Origin: Algoriphagus sp. A40
Lineage (GTDB): Bacteria > Bacteroidota > Bacteroidia > Cytophagales > Cyclobacteriaceae
Direction: 5' to 3'
Length of the DNA stretch: 64,000 nucleotides
Assembly: GCF_002002735.1 (NCBI RefSeq)
Contig: NZ_MUNY01000042.1
Coordinates: 1-64,000 of the forward strand
How positions within the stretch are numbered: the first letter of the stretch is position 1; every line of letters starts with the position of its first letter. The notes below the pieces were generated by a model, which ran no database searches, was not told the origin of the DNA, and saw nothing but the letters and a program-made list of their open reading frames with translations. The position numbers and the translations under genes are program-made. This document shows, in pieces, positions 52,292 through 62,871 of this stretch.

Positions 52292-55200
52292 TCAGGCTAT
52301 TTGGCGGCCTTCTTGCCAGGTTTCTTCAAAGCTGATATTGATAATGAAACAGATGCTGATATCCAGCCCGAAGGTGACGGAAGCCGTACAGTCGGTTTGG
52401 CCGTTTTCCCTTGTGACGGTACCACTCGCCTCTATGTAGATCGTGATACTTACCAGGCCTCCCACCAAACTTGCATGACCTTTGAACATCATAAATGCTG
52501 TCACCGAGATCTTTGTCGCCGAGGCATAAATCTCGCATCCTACCATGAAGGTGACGGTTACATTGCCAATCACCGGCAATCCGACCGAAAGTGATGCTCC
52601 AAAGCCAAACTTCATTGTAAGATTCGGCCCGACTTTCGTGTCACAGGCGATCTTGAGCTCAACCGCTCCGATGGCGTAAACCGTTGCTCCGCCCACTGTC
52701 AGGCACATCACTTCCAAACCGCCTTTGAACTGGATAAATCCACCGGCAGTTGGTAAAAGTTGAGTTGGGTCGGTGGTGACTTTGAGTGCTGCATTGAAAT
52801 AGACTCCAAGTGCAAGGCTGGCCTCTAAGCGCAACGGACACTGGGGTGCTTCGTAGGCCTCTTTGAGAGGTGGGAACCTGACCAAAGGAATCTCCTTGGT
52901 AGCTTCAAATTTGTATTCCCAGATCTCTCCGGCATTGCTCATCGCTATCTGAAGTCCTTTCTTCAAAACCTCAGCATAGTTTCCTGTGGACATGGAAGCC
53001 AGCATCTGCAGGAGATCGATGACCGGCTGCAGGTCTTCACTGAATTCAATTTCAGGAATCGGCAACCCCTCGAGTTTGCTCGGATTATCAGGACCTCCCT
53101 CGTATCCGGATTCCTTGCCTTTTTGAGCGTCAAAATTTCCTTTGATAGTCATCAAGCGCTCGAAAGAACCCAAATCCACCACCATTCCCACATTGTTCAC
53201 GCGGCTTTTCCAAGTATCCTTAAGGTCATTTGCAAAAGAATCCACGTCAAAATTCAGCTTGGAATCGATATAGGGTTTGGGGTTTTCTTTATCCGTCTTT
53301 TTCGCTTTGTATTCGATGTAGATTTTGAGCGCATCCATATTGACCAGATACAGCGGATCAAAGCTTGGGACATCAAAGGCTATTGCTTTGTTAAGCGCGT
53401 CATTTGCCTCTCCTGTCAACAGTTTGAATCCGCGGTCAATTATTTCACCAGCCTCTGTTTTGACTTTCAAATCCAACAACTCAAAAACCTGTCTGCCACC
53501 ATCCAAAATCGGAATTGATTTAAAAGCATCAATTGCATTTCCATTAACATCTATTCCCGAAACCAATGCCACTGCTTTGCCCAAGTTGGTGTACCCATCA
53601 CCGATATTTGGAAAAATGCTGCTGCTGTCCATCAACCGATAAGCATCAGCAAATGCCGGAGGGGTTTTGCTCAGAAGTTTTTTAGTATCAAACTTAAAGC
53701 TTGGAGTCAGGAAAAGTGCTTTTTGGGTGGCGGTGGACTGTAAAAATCCAAAATTGAAAGTGTTTCCTATCGGCTCTCTCAGAATCTCAAGTGGATGGGC
53801 AATCCGAAGGAGTTTTCCGGTCTGGATGTTATTTGGAACAACATTTCCTTCCACCCATTTTCCTTCTCTGACCACAGGAACCGGCACATAAGTTGGCAAT
53901 GGCGTCACTTCTCCTGTACCTGTCTCGTGCTGCACGACCGACCAACTTCCATCTTTAGGCAAAAGCACATTTCCGCGTGCTGCAGCCACAAAAATCGGAT
54001 CCGCTGCATTATTATTTGCTTTGACCGAAGGTGAAATGTCAAACCGTGTAATCCGCATCAATTGCCCCGATTTGTTCAGATCCATGACGCAATCCACATC
54101 TCCACCGATCTGCCCTCCCTGGAGATCCAATAATGCTTTGAAGTTTGCTGCCGGAATTGTGACGCCCTGCGGAGCCAACTGCACATATCCCAGGATTTTT
54201 TTGGAAGGTGTCAGCCCGTTCTTGTGACCCTGAACAAGGTTGTCAATTTTTACATCTGCATCAAACCATACAGCAGCCAAAATCACATCTTTGGTTATTT
54301 CAGCTCCCGTGTTATTGGTGACCCATTCACCAAATTCATCCACATATTTTGTCCCTTGAGGAATCTTGATCGCCTTTGGAACATTGTATTCGGCAATATT
54401 CCCGTCCTCTTGAATATTGGTTACATTGAACAATCCCCGAATCGGACCAGTATGCAGCTCATAGGGTTCCACAGTCACCGTATGAAAAATGGTGTTTCCC
54501 GATTCATCTACACCTTCGGGTGGCAAACTCTTGTCGATATACTTATATCTAAAATCAAAAAGTCCATCCGACTCTGCTTGCCATCCGCTGTCAGTTCGAT
54601 AGACATAACCTGACCCGGTTCGGAAAAGTGTAATTGTCCTCACCACTCGGATTCCCCATGGTTTGAGGATGCTTTTCACTTGGATCACTTCATGACCAGT
54701 TCGGCCAAGCATGATATCAAACCTTGCCTGACTAGTCTCGGCAATTGCAGCTCTTGGACTCAGCCAATTGCTGAAGGTGCTGGCTCCGTATCCGGAAAAG
54801 TCAATTTTGGAAAGAGGCACTCCCCGCTTTTTCAGGATGTCAGGAGTTGATTCACTGGTGAAAAACTCTCCGTTAAAAATCTTGGTGACGCTTCGGCCCA
54901 AGGTGCTGGAATTGTTAGGCTGACCGTCCATTCCCAGAATGTTGGAAAGCTGGACAGTGAATCCTTTAAACATCGGGCTATCCGGTCCGGCACCCTGCAT
55001 TGCATCCTTTCCATAATCCTTGGCAATGGCACGAATCTGAATTCCACCAACCATGTCATTTGGAAAACTTGGCTTCACCAGGTTAAGCTCAGGCTTTTGG
55101 GATTCTCTGGGTTCATCATGAGAAAGCTGCGCCAATGCTTTCAGACCAAAGGAAAGTGTAAACAAGGCGTCAACTGGCGTTTTTTGATTTTTGTATTGCT

Positions 55201-57658
55201 CCAGTGTGTACTTCACCAAAGGAATCGGAGCCAAAGGAACTTGACCACCATGGTAGTTTGCAATGCGGGACGGCCCGCCGTCATTCGGGTAATAGTTGAA
55301 AAACAAAGGCGGATCTCCTAAGACATTGTTTCCGGGAGGAGTCAAATTGTAAACGGGCTCCCAGGCAACTTGCGGAAGCATGAATAGTCTGGCTGCTGAG
55401 CTTCGTACGACCACTTCCATCCCTTCCACTCCAAACATCTGATTGGACGTCTGCTCGATATGTGCCACATTTTCCCCTCTCCCAACTGCGATTCCTGTTT
55501 TTACTCTGGTTGGAAAAGGGGCTCCTAGACTCACACCCATTTGATTTGCATTGGAGCTGACATCCAAAAGGGCAAAAAATTCATTTTGGTATTTCTGAAT
55601 ATGCGGAGTCAGGTGCTGTTCATAAGGAGGCAATGGTTTATTGACACTCACATTGCTCATCATAGTTACGCTTCCAGCTGGCTGAGATCCTGCTAAAGTT
55701 GTAGATGCTGAAGCTGGTGGCTGAGAATTGGCAACCATTCCAAAACCAGATGCAGTGCTCTGTTGCTCATTGGACGCAGGACCAAAGTGAAAGCTCACCT
55801 TCACATTATCTGTTTTTTCATTTTTGGGAGCCTGCGAAATCTGACAAACCAACCAACTGATAATCCCTTCGACTCCATCCTTTCCACCTCGGTTATTTAA
55901 CCTTTGCAAGTAGGTTAGATTGGCCAAATAAGGGTCTGGAAGTGTAGGCAGATAACCCAAAAGGCCAAAAACCAAAAAGGTCTCACTTTTCAAAATCCGT
56001 TTCCAATCGGGAGTACATTCCCCAAAAATCATCGCACCGTTTACAGGTGTAATTTTAAATAAAGCGTTTTCCAACGCAAGGGCAAGGCTTTTGAATTTCG
56101 GGACTTTATCAAACGGTAGTTTATTGTCCCACAGAATATTGTCATCAATCAGGTAAAGCAGGTTTTTGGTTTCTGATCCGGCTAAAACCAACAAACTGTC
56201 TTTGGTTTTCACCGCAACGGGCAAACCATTTACCATAACCGGACGATCCACATGATGCACTGCGTTGACTGTGGTGACTAGCAGCTCGACTCCCTCTGCA
56301 AGTGAATTATAAATCACAGAAGTCTTCTTGCCTAAAAAGACACTCAGACTTGTTCCGTGAGTGTTTTGTTCGTCTTTCCAATGTTCAAATTCCTGAAATG
56401 CCCCTTCGCCCTCACCGGTAAGATCAGTCATGCCGATCCTTCCGGGATCCACCAAAAATAAAGGCTGCTGAAGCTTCAGATTTTTGGCCTCCAAACCTTC
56501 CCAGCTACATTTTAGTCCAGGCTTTCCTTCTAGGAAAAATCCTCCGGGACCTGCTACTTCCAGCGGATTGTTGACGTCAAGTTCGGCTGCCGGGATTGCC
56601 CAAGCGACTGTTTTGATCGGAGCGCTTTCTGAAAATTCAATTATTGGGCTTTTCTGTTTTGCTGGCTTGATCTCAGACTGATTACACGCCATTGGAATCA
56701 GCAATCTGCTGATTTGGGTATGGTAGGTGGGAGCTGCGTTTTTCTGATTAAAGACAAAATTTTGAGCGTAGAGCTCAACTTCTCCGCTTCCAACAGTTGC
56801 GATTTGAGCTTTTGAAGTTCCCGAAAATGAAAAAGACAAACTTTCAGGTGTTTTGATTTTGGCATCAACTGCATCCATTCCATGCTTTTTGGCTGGATAA
56901 TTCACAGCCGCTGCCTGACCTATTACCAGCGAGACTTGGACTCCAGTCTGAGCTCCCAACACAAGCTTTTCGTTTTGAAGAACCGGATTTTGGCTGAGCT
57001 GGATTTTGCCAGATGCAACTTTTAATCCAGCATATCGGTTGGCAGGCGCATTTTGAGCCAACATGTCTGCCCGAATCCAGACACTTCCAGCCACTATTTT
57101 ATACTCTTTGGTGACTTCCACTGGCGGAGTATTCACCTGCTTGAATTTGCTTTCATGAAATTCCGCCTGGAAAAGAATTACCGGGAGTGGGCTATTTTGT
57201 TGATAAAGACCCAACAGCTTAACCACCTTATAAAAATCAATCAGAACTAATCTTCCATCCTCACGGACAAGCGGTCCGACGGTTTTTTCAACCTTAGCTC
57301 CAGCTGCCCAAGCAGGTACACTGGTTTTGATCTGCGTGGTCTTGACTGGGACTTCCCTAACAAATGGCTTTAAAATAACTGCCTTAGCCTCCTTATTCTC
57401 TATTTTCTCCTCTGCCTCCACTTTCTCCACGATCTCACGGATCTTATCCATTTTTGCCGGTTTGATCCTTTCTTGTGAAAAAAGCTGGGATCTTTCGAAG
57501 CTGAAAGATTCAGATCGGATGCTGAGGTCTTTTGAAACGATCAGGCTTTTAGCCAATAATGGCAGCCCCTCTTTCCAGAGTGTGGGATCTTGGGCATCAT
57601 CTGGCTGAAGGTGACCAAATACTTCAGCGAGCAGGATATTTAATTGGTCTTTTTCCAT
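52292..57658 (-). CDS. Giant hypothetical protein, 1788 aa, first gene of pair
   Basis: The start at 57656-57658 (MEKDQLNILLAEVFGHLQPDDAQDPTLW) is preferred; the frame continues 41 codons upstream without a plausible protein. I know no family for it. Residues 1-100 are helical, then mainly beta-rich segments. A Ser/Ala/Gln-rich linker lies near 630-680 (QQSTASGFGMVANSQPPASAS). The last roughly 180 residues are Gly-rich alternating hydrophobic strands (GGATVYAIGAVELKIACDTKVGPNLTMKFGFGASLSVGLP...) with most of the Cys residues, like a beta-barrel or fibre. There is no signal peptide. It is co-transcribed with the 1406-residue gene. Confidence 0.75.
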   Translation of the reverse strand: MEKDQLNILLAEVFGHLQPDDAQDPTLWKEGLPLLAKSLIVSKDLSIRSESFSFERSQLFSQERIKPAKMDKIREIVEKVEAEEKIENKEAKAVILKPFVREVPVKTTQIKTSVPAWAAGAKVEKTVGPLVREDGRLVLIDFYKVVKLLGLYQQNSPLPVILFQAEFHESKFKQVNTPPVEVTKEYKIVAGSVWIRADMLAQNAPANRYAGLKVASGKIQLSQNPVLQNEKLVLGAQTGVQVSLVIGQAAAVNYPAKKHGMDAVDAKIKTPESLSFSFSGTSKAQIATVGSGEVELYAQNFVFNQKNAAPTYHTQISRLLIPMACNQSEIKPAKQKSPIIEFSESAPIKTVAWAIPAAELDVNNPLEVAGPGGFFLEGKPGLKCSWEGLEAKNLKLQQPLFLVDPGRIGMTDLTGEGEGAFQEFEHWKDEQNTHGTSLSVFLGKKTSVIYNSLAEGVELLVTTVNAVHHVDRPVMVNGLPVAVKTKDSLLVLAGSETKNLLYLIDDNILWDNKLPFDKVPKFKSLALALENALFKITPVNGAMIFGECTPDWKRILKSETFLVFGLLGYLPTLPDPYLANLTYLQRLNNRGGKDGVEGIISWLVCQISQAPKNEKTDNVKVSFHFGPASNEQQSTASGFGMVANSQPPASASTTLAGSQPAGSVTMMSNVSVNKPLPPYEQHLTPHIQKYQNEFFALLDVSSNANQMGVSLGAPFPTRVKTGIAVGRGENVAHIEQTSNQMFGVEGMEVVVRSSAARLFMLPQVAWEPVYNLTPPGNNVLGDPPLFFNYYPNDGGPSRIANYHGGQVPLAPIPLVKYTLEQYKNQKTPVDALFTLSFGLKALAQLSHDEPRESQKPELNLVKPSFPNDMVGGIQIRAIAKDYGKDAMQGAGPDSPMFKGFTVQLSNILGMDGQPNNSSTLGRSVTKIFNGEFFTSESTPDILKKRGVPLSKIDFSGYGASTFSNWLSPRAAIAETSQARFDIMLGRTGHEVIQVKSILKPWGIRVVRTITLFRTGSGYVYRTDSGWQAESDGLFDFRYKYIDKSLPPEGVDESGNTIFHTVTVEPYELHTGPIRGLFNVTNIQEDGNIAEYNVPKAIKIPQGTKYVDEFGEWVTNNTGAEITKDVILAAVWFDADVKIDNLVQGHKNGLTPSKKILGYVQLAPQGVTIPAANFKALLDLQGGQIGGDVDCVMDLNKSGQLMRITRFDISPSVKANNNAADPIFVAAARGNVLLPKDGSWSVVQHETGTGEVTPLPTYVPVPVVREGKWVEGNVVPNNIQTGKLLRIAHPLEILREPIGNTFNFGFLQSTATQKALFLTPSFKFDTKKLLSKTPPAFADAYRLMDSSSIFPNIGDGYTNLGKAVALVSGIDVNGNAIDAFKSIPILDGGRQVFELLDLKVKTEAGEIIDRGFKLLTGEANDALNKAIAFDVPSFDPLYLVNMDALKIYIEYKAKKTDKENPKPYIDSKLNFDVDSFANDLKDTWKSRVNNVGMVVDLGSFERLMTIKGNFDAQKGKESGYEGGPDNPSKLEGLPIPEIEFSEDLQPVIDLLQMLASMSTGNYAEVLKKGLQIAMSNAGEIWEYKFEATKEIPLVRFPPLKEAYEAPQCPLRLEASLALGVYFNAALKVTTDPTQLLPTAGGFIQFKGGLEVMCLTVGGATVYAIGAVELKIACDTKVGPNLTMKFGFGASLSVGLPVIGNVTVTFMVGCEIYASATKISVTAFMMFKGHASLVGGLVSITIYIEASGTVTRENGQTDCTASVTFGLDISICFIINISFEETWQEGRQIA

Positions 57659-57974
57659 GAGAAAAAAATTGAGGGTTGAGATAAAAGCTATTTTGCAATT
57701 AAAAATTGATTGCTTGCCGCACAGAAAAACCTTCTCTCGAAATCGATTGAAAACTGAAAAACAGTGGAACAATCTAACCAAAATTCCTGGATTCGACCTA
57801 GCGAAATCAAGCCTAATTACTTGAAATTCTTATTCTTAATTCACCTATAGATAAAATGATTTAGGTTTGGGTTGGATATATCCAATTCACTCCCTGAAAT
57901 GCAATAAACCATTCATCAATTTGTTGCCAAACCAATTCTGGGCTTTGCTTTATATTTGGAAAGAGATTTTGTCT

Positions 57975-60386
57975 ATGAAAAAACATCTATTGCTGGCCTT
58001 ATTGATTTTTGGATTAGGAGCCCACATTTTAGAGGCCCAACAAATTTTTGTGACCGAATCGGGAAGTCAACAGCCTTTGGGAGGAGTTTTGATTTACTCG
58101 GCTGAGCCCGGCAAAAGCGGTGTCACAGATTCTAAAGGTTCCGCTGACATCAGTATTTTCAAAGATCAACCGGAAATCATCATCCAACTACTCGGATTTG
58201 AGTCAAAAAATATCTCTTGGGAAAACCTGGTTTCAACTCAATTCAAAATCGAGCTCAGTCCGAGCCAAATCACACTGGATGTCGCTGTGATTGCAGCATC
58301 AAGATGGAGACAAAACTCCCAGGATATTCCCGGGAAAGTACGTCACCTGGACGAGGAAAAACTAACCTTGCGCACACCTGCAAATACCGCCGATTGGCTT
58401 GGAAGCAGTGGTGAAGTATTTATCCAAAAAAGCCAACTGGGCGGAGGAAGCCCCATGATTCGGGGCTTTTCTGCCAATCGTCTGCTTTACGCAGTTGATG
58501 GAGTGAGGATGAATACGGCGATTTTCCGAAGCGGAAACTTACAAAATGTCATTTCCCTTGATCCTTTTGCTATCCAGACCACTGAGATTCTCTTTGGACC
58601 TGGATCGGTGATGTATGGCTCGGACGCGATCGGTGGGGTGATGGCTTTTGAGACCCTTTCTCCAAAATCCAATACCGAGAAACTTTCGGGAAATGTACTC
58701 GGTCGGTTTGCTTCGGCATATTCTGAGAAAACGTTTCACGGAGATCTTTCCTATGGTTCGGGAAAGTGGTCTTTTCTTAGCAGTGCAAGCTATTTTGATT
58801 ATGGGGATCTGAAAATGGGAAATAATGGTGGGCCTGACTCCTATATGCGAAACGAATACCAAATCACAGAAAACGGAAGTGACCTAGAAGTCACAAATCC
58901 TGATCCTTTGGTGCAGGTTGGAAGCGGATACAATCAGCTCAACCTGATGCAAAAAATTCGCTTTCAGTCAAACCAAAATACCACCTGGGATTATGGGTTT
59001 CATTACAGCAAATCCACAGACATTCCCAGGTACGACAGATTGATCGAAAAAAGAGATGGAGCGCTCCGTTTTGCCCGCTGGGATTATGGGCCACAGATTT
59101 GGATGATGAACAATATCCGATACACTCACACAGCGGATCGGGGATGGTTTGATCAGGTAAAGGTAATCGCGGCGCATCAGTTCTTTGAGGAAAGCCGAAT
59201 TGACCGAAGGTTTGGGCAAAACGAAGAATTTGACAGAATCGAAAAAGTCCATGCCATGTCACTGAATGTCGATTTTTTGAAAAATCTGGACGATGAAAAT
59301 TACTTCACTTACGGGCTGGAAACAGTCTTGAACAAGGTCAATTCTACCGGAATTGTCACCGATATTTCCACCAATCAGATCAGTCCTGCCTCAGCACGCT
59401 ACCCGGATTCTGATTGGACTTCCATCGCTGCCTATGGAAATTACCATGTCAAAATCAAAGGAAACCTGCAGTTGCAGACTGCTTTGAGGTACAATTACAC
59501 CAGCCTCGCAGCAGATTTCAGCAACAATCAAGAATCCTTTCCATTGCCTTTTTCAGAATCCACAAATCGATATCACTCACTTACCGGAAATATTGGTCTG
59601 ATCTTCAAACCCGAGCCTTCTTTCGCAATTTCACCTTTGCTCTCCACAGGATTTCGAGCTCCAAACGTGGATGACATCGGGAAAATATTTGATTCCGAAC
59701 CCGGAACTGTGATTGTTCCAAATCCAGATCTAAAGCCCGAGTATGCATATAACGCCGAAATCAATTTCAACAAGCATTTTCAAAACCGGGTAAGATTGGA
59801 CTTCACGGCATTTTACACCCTGCTTGATCAGGCCATGGTTAGACGGCCATTTACACTAAATGGTGAATCAGAAATCATTTATGAGGGAGAACCGAGCCAA
59901 GTCCTGGCTTTACAAAATGCTGCTTTCGCCAAAGTCTATGGCATTCAGACCGGGATCGAAGTTGCGCTTTCTAAAAGACTTTTGCTGACTTCCCGATACA
60001 ATTGGCAAAAAGGAACCGAAGAATTGGATGACGAATCCACCAGCCCGTCCAGACATGCTTCACCGGCATTTGGGCTGACAAGATTGGCCTATCAATCCAA
60101 GCGACTAAAACTCGAATTCACCTCCCAATACAGCACTGAGCGATCTTTTGAAGAAATGCCTGAAGAAGAACGGGGAAAGCCAGCTATCTATGCGATGGAT
60201 GAAAACGGAAACCCATACTCCCCTTCCTGGGCTATTTTCAATTTTAATTCCACTTTTGAAATTTTTCCTGAATTGAATTTGTCTGCAGGAGTCGAAAACA
60301 TCGGAGACAAACGGTACAGACCCTACAGTTCGGGAATTGTTGCCAGCGGCAGAAACTTTACTTTGGGTTTGAGCGCTAGCTTTTGA
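57975..60386 (+). CDS. TonB-dependent outer-membrane receptor, probably iron or heme related
   Basis: From ATG 57975 the protein has 803 residues: a signal peptide (MKKHLLLALLIFGLGAHILEAQ), a CarboxypepD_reg-like domain (about 25-95), a plug domain with SGEVFIQKSQLGGGSPMIRGFSANRLLYAVDGVRMNTAIFRSGNLQNVISLDPFAIQTTEILFGPGSVMYGSDAIGGVM, and a 22-stranded barrel ending in the aromatic RNFTLGLSASF. The plug sequence resembles heme/hemoglobin-type receptors of the phylum. The nearby feoA-feoB genes support an iron role. Longer in-frame starts are unlikely. Confidence 0.88.
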   Translation: MKKHLLLALLIFGLGAHILEAQQIFVTESGSQQPLGGVLIYSAEPGKSGVTDSKGSADISIFKDQPEIIIQLLGFESKNISWENLVSTQFKIELSPSQITLDVAVIAASRWRQNSQDIPGKVRHLDEEKLTLRTPANTADWLGSSGEVFIQKSQLGGGSPMIRGFSANRLLYAVDGVRMNTAIFRSGNLQNVISLDPFAIQTTEILFGPGSVMYGSDAIGGVMAFETLSPKSNTEKLSGNVLGRFASAYSEKTFHGDLSYGSGKWSFLSSASYFDYGDLKMGNNGGPDSYMRNEYQITENGSDLEVTNPDPLVQVGSGYNQLNLMQKIRFQSNQNTTWDYGFHYSKSTDIPRYDRLIEKRDGALRFARWDYGPQIWMMNNIRYTHTADRGWFDQVKVIAAHQFFEESRIDRRFGQNEEFDRIEKVHAMSLNVDFLKNLDDENYFTYGLETVLNKVNSTGIVTDISTNQISPASARYPDSDWTSIAAYGNYHVKIKGNLQLQTALRYNYTSLAADFSNNQESFPLPFSESTNRYHSLTGNIGLIFKPEPSFAISPLLSTGFRAPNVDDIGKIFDSEPGTVIVPNPDLKPEYAYNAEINFNKHFQNRVRLDFTAFYTLLDQAMVRRPFTLNGESEIIYEGEPSQVLALQNAAFAKVYGIQTGIEVALSKRLLLTSRYNWQKGTEELDDESTSPSRHASPAFGLTRLAYQSKRLKLEFTSQYSTERSFEEMPEEERGKPAIYAMDENGNPYSPSWAIFNFNSTFEIFPELNLSAGVENIGDKRYRPYSSGIVASGRNFTLGLSASF

Positions 60387-60510
60387 TAGCCTTAAAATTG
60401 ATCAGATCCTTAATGTCCGGTAGCTGGAAAACCATGATAAAAATCTTATCTATTTTTCATTAGATTCATTCCAAATAGTGCTATTTTTGCCGCTAGGAGA
60501 TTATAGACCC

Positions 60511-60732
60511 ATGACAGCTGACACCCTTCCATTAAATACATCAGGAAAAATCCTTGAAATATTGCCCTCTCCGCTTAAAATCAACCTGATGGAACTGGGT
60601 TTTCTCCCAGGCAAAAGAATCACTCTGCAGCATCTAGCCCCATCCGGAGGTCCGATGGCCTTTTTGATGGAGGAAACTCTCCTTGCACTTCGAAAGTCCG
60701 AGGCTGCCCTGATCCGAGTAGAACAGATTTAA
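60511..60732 (+). CDS. feoA: FeoA, ferrous iron transport accessory protein
   Basis: From ATG 60511 the protein has 73 residues with the FeoA SH3-like pattern: GKILEILPSPLKINLMELGFLPGKRITLQHLAPSGGPMAFLMEETLLALRKSEAALIRV. FeoA binds FeoB and stimulates its GTPase-driven transport. It ends 4 bp before feoB, so they are an operon. An ATG 33 bp earlier is in frame but gives an atypical N-terminus. Confidence 0.9.
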   Translation: MTADTLPLNTSGKILEILPSPLKINLMELGFLPGKRITLQHLAPSGGPMAFLMEETLLALRKSEAALIRVEQI

Positions 60733-60736
60733 TTTC

Positions 60737-62869
60737 ATGGCCGAAACTACTCTTTCCCATAAAACGCTTACCACCCGGATTGCCCTCGTCGGGAATCCAA
60801 ATGTTGGCAAATCGACTATTTTCAATTACCTCACCGGCCTCAATCAAAAGATCGGAAATTACCCGGGGGTCACAGTGGATAAAAAAACCGGGTCGGTACA
60901 GATCAACGGAGAAACTTTTGAAATCCTGGATCTTCCGGGTACCTACAGCCTTTTCCCAAATTCCGAGGACGAAATCATTGCGCATCGGGTACTCAACCAT
61001 ACCAAAATAGAAGCCCGACCGGATTATGTGCTGATGATCATTGATCAGTCCCAGCTTTCCAGAGGTCTTTTTTTGGCGACTCAACTGATTGATCTTGGTG
61101 TCAATCTGGCGGTGATTTTGAATATGGCTGATCTGGCCCAAAAGAAAAACATCGAAATCAAAACTTATGAGCTTTTCAAATCCTTGGGAGTTCCTGTTCT
61201 TTCGACCGATGCAAGAAACCAAAAGGGTCTGGATGAAGTCAAAAATCTGATCAGCCAAAGAAATTTCTGCAAGGCTCCGGGATTTATCGATATCCAGCAG
61301 GTCGTGCCGGTGGAATTGCTCAATCAGGTTCAGGAAAAATTTGAACTTGAAAATTCCTATCAAGCCTATCAACTGATCCGCTTTGGAACCAAAGACAGGG
61401 CAATTCCTTCAAGCGATCGGGCTTGGCTCGAAAATCTAACTAAAGCATCAAATTTTGACCTCGAAGAAGCACAGCTAGAGGAAACCAAGATTCGGTACAA
61501 GAAGATCACAGAGATTGTAACCAGAGCTCTAACCAGGAAATCCGAACCCAAACCAAAGTCAAATCTGGATAAGGTCTTCCTACATCCTATACTTGGATAT
61601 GCAATCTTTGTGGGAATTCTATTGCTGATTTTCCAAACGATTTTCACTTGGGCTTCCTACCCGATGGATTTGATAGATGGTCTATTTGCAGATATCAGCG
61701 GCCGAATTTCTGGCGCACTTCCAGACGGTCCGCTTACGCGGCTTTTGGCGGAGGGCGTCATTCCCGGAATCGGCGGGGTGGTAATCTTCATCCCCCAGAT
61801 TGCGCTGCTTTTTGGCTTTTTGGCGATCTTGGAAGATACGGGCTACATGTCCAGAGTGGTATTTTTGATGGACCGCTGGATGAGGCCTTTTGGTCTTCAT
61901 GGCAAAAGCATCGTTCCCTTGGTATCTGGTGTAGCATGCGCTATCCCTGGAGTCATGGCTGCCAGGAATATTTCCAACTGGAAAGAAAAAATGATCACCA
62001 TTCTGGTCACTCCGCTGATGAGTTGCTCAGCCAGATTGCCTGTTTATATTATTTTGATTGGCCTTACCGTACCGGATGAGACGGTTTTAGGCTTTGTAAA
62101 CCTTCAGGCTTTGGCCCTTCTCGGATTGTACCTTTTGGGTATTATCGGAGTGTTGGGAACAGCTTTTCTTTTAAAGTTAATTCTGAAAACAGCGGAAAAG
62201 AGTTTCCTGCTTTCCGAACTTCCTCCCTATAGAATCCCAAGGTGGAGTGATGTCGGAATCACCATGTTTGAAAAGTCCAAAACTTTCGTAATGGAAGCAG
62301 GAAAGGTCATTTTGGCAATTTCCATAGTGCTTTGGGTTTTGGCATCCTATGGCCCGCCGTCTAGAATGGATCAGATCCGGCTTGAAGGTGAAGCCCGACT
62401 TGAGAATGTGACCGATGAAGCTCAAATCGCCGAAATCGAAGCAGAAACGAATTCGCATTTGTTGGAAAATTCCTTCATCGGAATCATGGGCAGGGCAATT
62501 GAGCCTGCCATCAAACCTCTGGGCTATGACTGGAAAATAGGTATTGCCCTGATCACTTCCTTTGCTGCTCGTGAGGTTTTCGTATCCACCATGGCCACGA
62601 TCTACAGCATCGGAGGCGACTTGGAAGATGAGCTGACTATCCGTGAAAAATTGGATCAGCAAATCAACGCCAACACAGGTGAAAAAACGTTTAACAGAGC
62701 AACGGCATTCTCGTTGATGGTTTTCTATGCTTTTGCAATGCAGTGTATGAGTACGGTTGCTGTTGTCAAAAGAGAAACCAAAGGCTGGAAATGGCCCATT
62801 ATCCAGACGGTTTATATGAGCGTGCTGGCCTATGTGAGTGCGCTGATTACCTATCAAATCCTATCCTGA
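60737..62869 (+). CDS. feoB: FeoB ferrous iron transporter
   Basis: The 710-residue protein has the G domain with G1 GNPNVGKS at residues 19-26, the G2/G3 region NYPGVTVDKKTGSV...LDLPGTYSL, and ILNMADLAQKKNIEI where G4 is NMAD rather than NKxD. A helical spacer and the polytopic membrane part follow, with GIGGVVIFIPQIALLFGFLAILEDTGYMSR, VSGVACAIPGVMAARNI and MSCSARLPVYIILIG (the conserved Cys). It imports Fe2+ across the inner membrane. Confidence 0.95.
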   Translation: MAETTLSHKTLTTRIALVGNPNVGKSTIFNYLTGLNQKIGNYPGVTVDKKTGSVQINGETFEILDLPGTYSLFPNSEDEIIAHRVLNHTKIEARPDYVLMIIDQSQLSRGLFLATQLIDLGVNLAVILNMADLAQKKNIEIKTYELFKSLGVPVLSTDARNQKGLDEVKNLISQRNFCKAPGFIDIQQVVPVELLNQVQEKFELENSYQAYQLIRFGTKDRAIPSSDRAWLENLTKASNFDLEEAQLEETKIRYKKITEIVTRALTRKSEPKPKSNLDKVFLHPILGYAIFVGILLLIFQTIFTWASYPMDLIDGLFADISGRISGALPDGPLTRLLAEGVIPGIGGVVIFIPQIALLFGFLAILEDTGYMSRVVFLMDRWMRPFGLHGKSIVPLVSGVACAIPGVMAARNISNWKEKMITILVTPLMSCSARLPVYIILIGLTVPDETVLGFVNLQALALLGLYLLGIIGVLGTAFLLKLILKTAEKSFLLSELPPYRIPRWSDVGITMFEKSKTFVMEAGKVILAISIVLWVLASYGPPSRMDQIRLEGEARLENVTDEAQIAEIEAETNSHLLENSFIGIMGRAIEPAIKPLGYDWKIGIALITSFAAREVFVSTMATIYSIGGDLEDELTIREKLDQQINANTGEKTFNRATAFSLMVFYAFAMQCMSTVAVVKRETKGWKWPIIQTVYMSVLAYVSALITYQILS

Positions 62870-62871
62870 TC

